Positions 44,808-48,513 of a DNA stretch of 48,513 bases are shown here, piece by piece (the stretch's first letter is position 1; every line of letters starts with the position of its first letter). The stretch lies in NCBI GenBank assembly GCA_937876995.1, contig CALEFD010000093.1, positions 1 through 48,513 on the forward strand, read 5' to 3'. A program made the position numbers and the translations under genes. The notes beneath the pieces are model-generated. The model worked only from the letters and a program-made list of their open reading frames with translations. It was not told the origin of the DNA and made no database searches. The DNA comes from an uncultured Bacteroidales bacterium (GTDB taxonomy: Bacteria; Bacteroidota; Bacteroidia; Bacteroidales; Bacteroidaceae).

Positions 44808-45376
44808 AAACAGACATTATATTGGCAGGCGTAGGTGGACAAGGAATCCTCTCTATAGCCACAGTTATAGGACAGGCAGCTCTGGAAGAGGGTCTGTATA
44901 TTAAGCAGGCAGAAGTTCATGGAATGAGCCAGCGCGGTGGCGACGTGCAGTCAAACCTGCGTATCTCTGACCAGCCTATAGCAAGCGATCTGATTTCGCT
45001 TGGTCAGGCAGATGTGATAATTGCCATGGAACCTATGGAGGCCCTGCGCTACAAACAGTATCTATCTACAGACGGTTGGATAATAACATCGTCAAACCCA
45101 TTTGTAAACATAGGCAACTATCCTGAACTGGAGAATATCATTGCAGAACTGAAAGCAATGCCTAACGTGGTACTTATAGATACAGACGCATTGGGTAAAG
45201 AGAACAAAATGCCAAAAGCTGTAAACATGATACTACTTGGTGCGGCATCAAGAGCACTGAACAATATCAGTTTTGAGAAACTGGCAGCAAGCATCAAATC
45301 CATATTCGGACGCAAAGGCGATGCAATTGTAGAGATGAACATCAAGGCATTGGAGATAGGTAAAAACTGCCAATAA
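44804..45376 (+). CDS. iorB: Indolepyruvate:ferredoxin oxidoreductase, beta subunit
   Basis: The gamma-type partner subunit of IorA, 190 residues. It starts DIILAGVGGQGILSIATVIGQAALEEG, and HGMSQRGGDVQSNLRIS is the family signature. The pair binds CoA and completes the active site for aryl pyruvate oxidation or aryl-acetyl-CoA carboxylation. Its ATG overlaps the iorA stop (ATGA), and the aminotransferase starts 11 bases after it. Confidence 0.95.
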   Translation: MKTDIILAGVGGQGILSIATVIGQAALEEGLYIKQAEVHGMSQRGGDVQSNLRISDQPIASDLISLGQADVIIAMEPMEALRYKQYLSTDGWIITSSNPFVNIGNYPELENIIAELKAMPNVVLIDTDALGKENKMPKAVNMILLGAASRALNNISFEKLAASIKSIFGRKGDAIVEMNIKALEIGKNCQ

Positions 45377-45387
45377 ATTAAGGAAAA

Positions 45388-46713
45388 ATGAACACAGTTA
45401 TTCCAAAAGAGATAATAGACAACTATTTCAAAGAGATTGAGATAGATGATTTGAACCGTGCTTCCATACGTCAGGTTGGAGCTGCAGTAGCAAATGCAGA
45501 GAAGATTACGGGTAAAGAGTTTATTCACTTTGAAATGGGTGTGCCGGGCATAGTACCATCTGCTGTAGGCGTCAAGGCACAGAAAGAGGCATTAGACAGA
45601 GGTGTGGCTGCCAAATATCCAAACATAGAGGGTATTCCTGAACTGAAGGAAGAGGCTTCACGTTTTGTTAAGGCATTCATCAATACCGATATAGCTCCCA
45701 AACATTGCATACCCACCTGCGGAGCAATGCAAGGTACATTTGCAGCATTCCTGCTCTGTTCACAGTTAGACCCCAAAAAGGATACCATACTATATATAGA
45801 TCCGGGGTTCCCTGTACAGAAAATGCAGGCTCAGGTTATGGGTGTAAAGACAGAATCGTTCGATGTATTTAAATATCGCGCAGAGAAACTTGGTCCAAAA
45901 TTGGAGAGCTACTTCAGCAAAGGAAATATATGCTGTGTAGTATTTTCTAACCCAAACAATCCAAGTTGGATGTGTTTGAATAGTGACGAAATACGCACCA
46001 TAGGCGAACTTGCCACCAAATACGACGTAATTATACTTGAAGATTTGGCATATATGACTATGGACTTCCGTCGTGACGGATTAGGAATACCATTCCGGGA
46101 ACCATATCAGCTAAGCGTATCACACTACACCGATAACTATGTAATGATGATAAGCGCATCAAAGATATTCAGTTATGCAGGTGAACGTATTGCAGTGGCT
46201 TGTATATCGGACAAACTGTTTGACAGAAGCTACGAAACCATGCGTCAGCGCTATGGCATATCAAAGTTTGGTGCTGTATATGCATACGATATGCTCTATG
46301 CAATGTCATCGGGTGTAACCCATTCGGTTCAATGCGCTATGGCAGCAATGCTAAAAGCCGCATCGGACGGAGTATATACATTCCGTGAAGATATAAGAGA
46401 GTACGCACGTCGCACAGAACGCATAAAAAAAGCGTTGCTTGAAAACGGATTCCATATAGTATATGACAAAGATCTGGATGAACCCGTAAGTGATGGTTTC
46501 TTCTTTACCTTTGGTTACAACAAACCCGATGGCACACCTATGGAGGGTGGAGAACTGCTTCGCAACTTGCTATACTTTGGCATAAGCGGTATAGTTCTAT
46601 CATCGACAGGCAGTGTACTGCAGGGCATCAGAGGCTGTTCTTCAAACATCAGAGAAGATCAGTTTGAAATATTTGAAGAGCGCTTGAAACTGTTCAATCA
46701 GGCAAACAGTTAA
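45388..46713 (+). CDS. Pyridoxal-phosphate aminotransferase, class I/II (probable aromatic)
   Basis: A 441-residue fold-type I aminotransferase. Visible sites are the cofactor loop GAMQGTFAAFLL, substrate-side SNPNNPSWMCLNSDEI, LEDLAYMTMD and the Schiff-base lysine Lys259 in SASKIFSYAGERIAV. The C-terminal LSSTGSVLQGIRGCSSN is typical of the family. It follows iorB by 11 bases, so its likely substrate is the aryl pyruvate made or used by IorAB, interconverting it with phenylalanine, tyrosine or tryptophan. Specificity is inferred from the operon; the sequence alone would also allow other amino acids. Confidence 0.93.
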   Translation: MNTVIPKEIIDNYFKEIEIDDLNRASIRQVGAAVANAEKITGKEFIHFEMGVPGIVPSAVGVKAQKEALDRGVAAKYPNIEGIPELKEEASRFVKAFINTDIAPKHCIPTCGAMQGTFAAFLLCSQLDPKKDTILYIDPGFPVQKMQAQVMGVKTESFDVFKYRAEKLGPKLESYFSKGNICCVVFSNPNNPSWMCLNSDEIRTIGELATKYDVIILEDLAYMTMDFRRDGLGIPFREPYQLSVSHYTDNYVMMISASKIFSYAGERIAVACISDKLFDRSYETMRQRYGISKFGAVYAYDMLYAMSSGVTHSVQCAMAAMLKAASDGVYTFREDIREYARRTERIKKALLENGFHIVYDKDLDEPVSDGFFFTFGYNKPDGTPMEGGELLRNLLYFGISGIVLSSTGSVLQGIRGCSSNIREDQFEIFEERLKLFNQANS

Positions 46714-46876
46714 TTTTGAATTCTTCAAAAACAGACATAGCGGTTCTCTGCATTTAGTATATCCAAATAGTAGAAGCTATGAAAAGAATTTTTAAGTTCC
46801 AAACGCAAGCGCGAATTATGTATTCGTCCAGTTTGTGACTTCTAATAAACTTCTCAGAAAATTCTATAAATTTTTA

Positions 46877-46907
46877 TTTGTCGAATAGAAAAGTTTTTCT
46901 ACGTTTG
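46877..46907 (+). promoter_or_regulatory. Promoter of the leucine-rich repeat gene
   Basis: TTTG (46877-46880), 19 bases and TACGTTTG (46900-46907) match the Bacteroidetes consensus, 23 bases before the ATG. Confidence 0.82.
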
Positions 46908-46930
46908 TATAAACTAAATTATAATGCATT

Positions 46931-48298
46931 ATGAGAAAGGTCTTATTGTTGATGTTATTGTTTGTGCTTAGCATCAATGCACAAGCAAATACTTGCAATG
47001 TAAATGGTTTGAAATATGCTTTAAACCATAGTACAAATGAAGCAGTCTGTATGGGATTTGAAAATGAGCCAACAGATTTCATTAGTATCTCTGTGGCGGA
47101 TTATATTACAGTTGCAGATTCTCAATATAAGGTAATTGAAATAGGTGGCGGTGCTTTTTTTAATTGTCATTATTTGCAGAGTATTGAATTACCATCTACC
47201 TTAAGTAAAATTAGTTTTCTTGCTTTTGCAAAATGTTCAAATCTTGAAAACATTGTATTTCCGGAAAATCTTAAAGTTATAGAAAGAGAAGCCTTTGCTC
47301 TCTGTACCAGCCTGACATCACTTTATATTCCTGAAAATGTGGAGGAATTGGGCAGTACTCATGCTCCTAATGTATTCTTGGCATGTAGTAATCTTAAGAG
47401 CATTAAAGTATCTTCTAAGAATGCGGTTTTCGATTCTCGCAAGAACTGCAATGCCATAATAGAAACATCAACTAATAAGATTATTACGGGCTGTTCTACA
47501 TCTAAAATTGTTAATGGTGTTGAGATTATAGGTTATCGGGCCTTTAAACAGATGCTTGATTTGTATGAACTAAAGATTCCTTCTACAGTCCATACGATAG
47601 AACCCACTGCTTTTGATGGTTGTCCAAATATAAACTACATAACTGTATCTAAACATAACGCGGTATATGATAGTAGAGAAAACTGTAATGCAATAATAAA
47701 AACTGCGACAAACACATTGTGTATTGGTTCTAACAAAACCATTATTCCTGATGGTATAGATACTATAGGTGCTTGCGCATTTTGTGGTAGAACAGGTCTG
47801 TTTAATATTGCAATACCAAATTCCGTGAAAGTCATTAGGGAATTTGCTTTTGAAAGTTGTATTTATCTGAATTCAGTAACATTACCTATAGAACTTACCC
47901 AAATATATCCATCTGCATTTCAGAATTGTATTGCTCTTAGCGATGTGGTTTTTAATGAAAATATAGAAAGAATAGGCGAAAGTGCTTTTAAAAACTGCAT
48001 TCTACTTCAAGAAGTAGTATTGCCCAATAGTATTACACAAATTGACTTTAATGCATTTGAAGGTTGTAAGGCACTTACATTGTTGAAGTTGCCGGACAAT
48101 GATATGTGTCACATTCTTGACAATGCTTTTTTAGGTTGTTCTGCAATAGTAGAACTTACAATTCCTTTTGGTGTACAGCATGTGGGTAAAAATGCTTTTG
48201 CATATTGTAGTGGTATAGAAAATGTGCATGTTAAAAATTCCGAAACCGAAATATCAGACAGTGCTTTTGATAGTACGGTAATAATCAACAATATGTAA
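46931..48298 (+). CDS. Secreted leucine-rich repeat protein (BspA-like, LRR_5)
   Basis: A 455-residue exported protein. The signal peptide MRKVLLLMLLFVLSINAQA is cut before NTCN. The body is a run of BspA-type leucine-rich repeats of about 23 residues, for example SIELPSTLSKISFLAFAKC, NIVFPENLKVIEREAFALC and EVVLPNSITQIDFNAFEGC, through to residue 450. BspA proteins bind fibronectin and other host or bacterial surfaces, so an adhesive or interaction role is likely but unproven. No lipobox or C-terminal sorting domain is visible. Two inserts of similar sequence (SKNAVFDSRKNCNAIIETSTNKI and SKHNAVYDSRENCNAIIKTATN) show an internal duplication. The next gene has a similar promoter. Confidence 0.9.
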   Translation: MRKVLLLMLLFVLSINAQANTCNVNGLKYALNHSTNEAVCMGFENEPTDFISISVADYITVADSQYKVIEIGGGAFFNCHYLQSIELPSTLSKISFLAFAKCSNLENIVFPENLKVIEREAFALCTSLTSLYIPENVEELGSTHAPNVFLACSNLKSIKVSSKNAVFDSRKNCNAIIETSTNKIITGCSTSKIVNGVEIIGYRAFKQMLDLYELKIPSTVHTIEPTAFDGCPNINYITVSKHNAVYDSRENCNAIIKTATNTLCIGSNKTIIPDGIDTIGACAFCGRTGLFNIAIPNSVKVIREFAFESCIYLNSVTLPIELTQIYPSAFQNCIALSDVVFNENIERIGESAFKNCILLQEVVLPNSITQIDFNAFEGCKALTLLKLPDNDMCHILDNAFLGCSAIVELTIPFGVQHVGKNAFAYCSGIENVHVKNSETEISDSAFDSTVIINNM

Positions 48299-48335
48299 AG
48301 ATAGCAATAGAAATTAGAGAGTCTATTGTAATTAT

Positions 48336-48366
48336 TTTGATATTGAATAAAAAAATCATACATTTG
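48336..48366 (+). promoter_or_regulatory. Promoter of the last, partial gene
   Basis: TTTG (48336-48339), 19 bases and TACATTTG (48359-48366), 30 bases before the ATG at 48396. Confidence 0.8.
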
Positions 48367-48395
48367 TGTATTAAAACCTAAAATAAATTTGTGTT

Positions 48396-48513
48396 ATGAG
48401 AAGAGTTCTGTTTATAATTGCATTGTTAGGCATTGCTATATCAAGCAGTGCAGAAGAAGGAGTAACCTTCCAGATTGAAGAGCTTTCAAAGCCTACTGAA
48501 TTGTTAAAAGAAT
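48396..48513 (+). CDS. Exported protein, N-terminal fragment
   Basis: The first 39 codons of a gene cut by the window edge: MRRVLFIIALLGIAISSSA is a signal peptide, then EEGVTFQIEELSKP begins the mature part. The signal resembles that of the upstream leucine-rich repeat protein, so it may be a sister gene, but too little is present to name it. Confidence 0.6.
   Translation, partial: MRRVLFIIALLGIAISSSAEEGVTFQIEELSKPTELLKE

Noticed and set aside
1..48513. CRISPR arrays, insertion sequences or rRNA genes
   Set aside because: No regularly spaced repeats, transposase frames or rRNA-like sequence were seen on reading the window; this was by eye, not by a search tool.

Overview
The window is almost entirely from a Bacteroidales genome (Bacteroidaceae/Prevotellaceae-like, low GC). 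The evidence is the repeated Bacteroidetes-type promoter (TTTG, about 19 bases, TAnnTTTG), the absence of strong Shine-Dalgarno sites, and characteristic families: a 6-bladed beta-propeller lipoprotein, DUF4254, WbqC, BspA-type leucine-rich repeats and a long LepB. The first ~1.4 kb does not fit. It holds the 3' part of a BMP-type substrate-binding protein and most of a matching ABC ATPase, very AT-rich and with a clear AGGAG ribosome site, as in Firmicutes. It stops abruptly near 1.40-1.42 kb, so an assembly join is the simplest reading. A second likely seam lies inside nifJ near 5.6 kb, where glutamate codon use flips from GAG to GAA.

Layout. 1.4-2.4 kb: a small divergent phage-type regulatory pair. 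2.6-7.4 kb: an AAA ATPase with a natural Walker B Glu-to-Gln change, then pyruvate:ferredoxin oxidoreductase. 7.5-10 kb: AT-rich lipoproteins. 10-12.3 kb: a secreted GH127 enzyme and tRNA-Arg(CCT). 12.6-14.8 kb: an ATPase/nuclease-like protein and a lipoprotein. 14.9-16.5 kb: DUF4254 and a GT9 glycosyltransferase. 16.5-19.8 kb (minus): exported protein, dapB, lepB, wbqC. Then pckA (minus), an unusual membrane/lipoprotein, acpP-fabF and an Ig-like lipoprotein. 26.7-30 kb (minus): an Lrp regulator with an amidotransferase-dipeptidase fusion, and an FKBP lipoprotein. 30.2-35.3 kb: nucleoside kinase, rpoN, purE, ispG. 35.4-38.9 kb: an attenuator-controlled paaK, ACT and symporter operon. 39-43 kb: cysS, an M28 enzyme, sufE and a U32 protein. 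43.2-46.7 kb: iorA, iorB and an aminotransferase. 46.9 kb to the end: a leucine-rich repeat protein and the start of another exported protein.

The most interesting system is at 35.36-38.9 kb. A near-perfect promoter drives a 17-residue leader peptide with seven tyrosines, MNLQHTYGYYCYYYYRT. It is followed by mutually exclusive RNA hairpins and an intrinsic terminator, directly ahead of an arylacetate-CoA ligase, a double ACT-domain protein and a sodium:solute symporter. This is the architecture of ribosome-mediated attenuation responding to tyrosyl-tRNA. Eight kb downstream lie indolepyruvate:ferredoxin oxidoreductase (iorAB) and an aminotransferase. Together with the ligase they can make aromatic amino acids from arylacetates: arylacetate to aryl-CoA (PaaK), reductive carboxylation to the arylpyruvate (IorAB), then transamination. 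Reduced ferredoxin could come from NifJ. A tyrosine-starvation switch on the ligase argues that this route runs in the biosynthetic direction in this organism.
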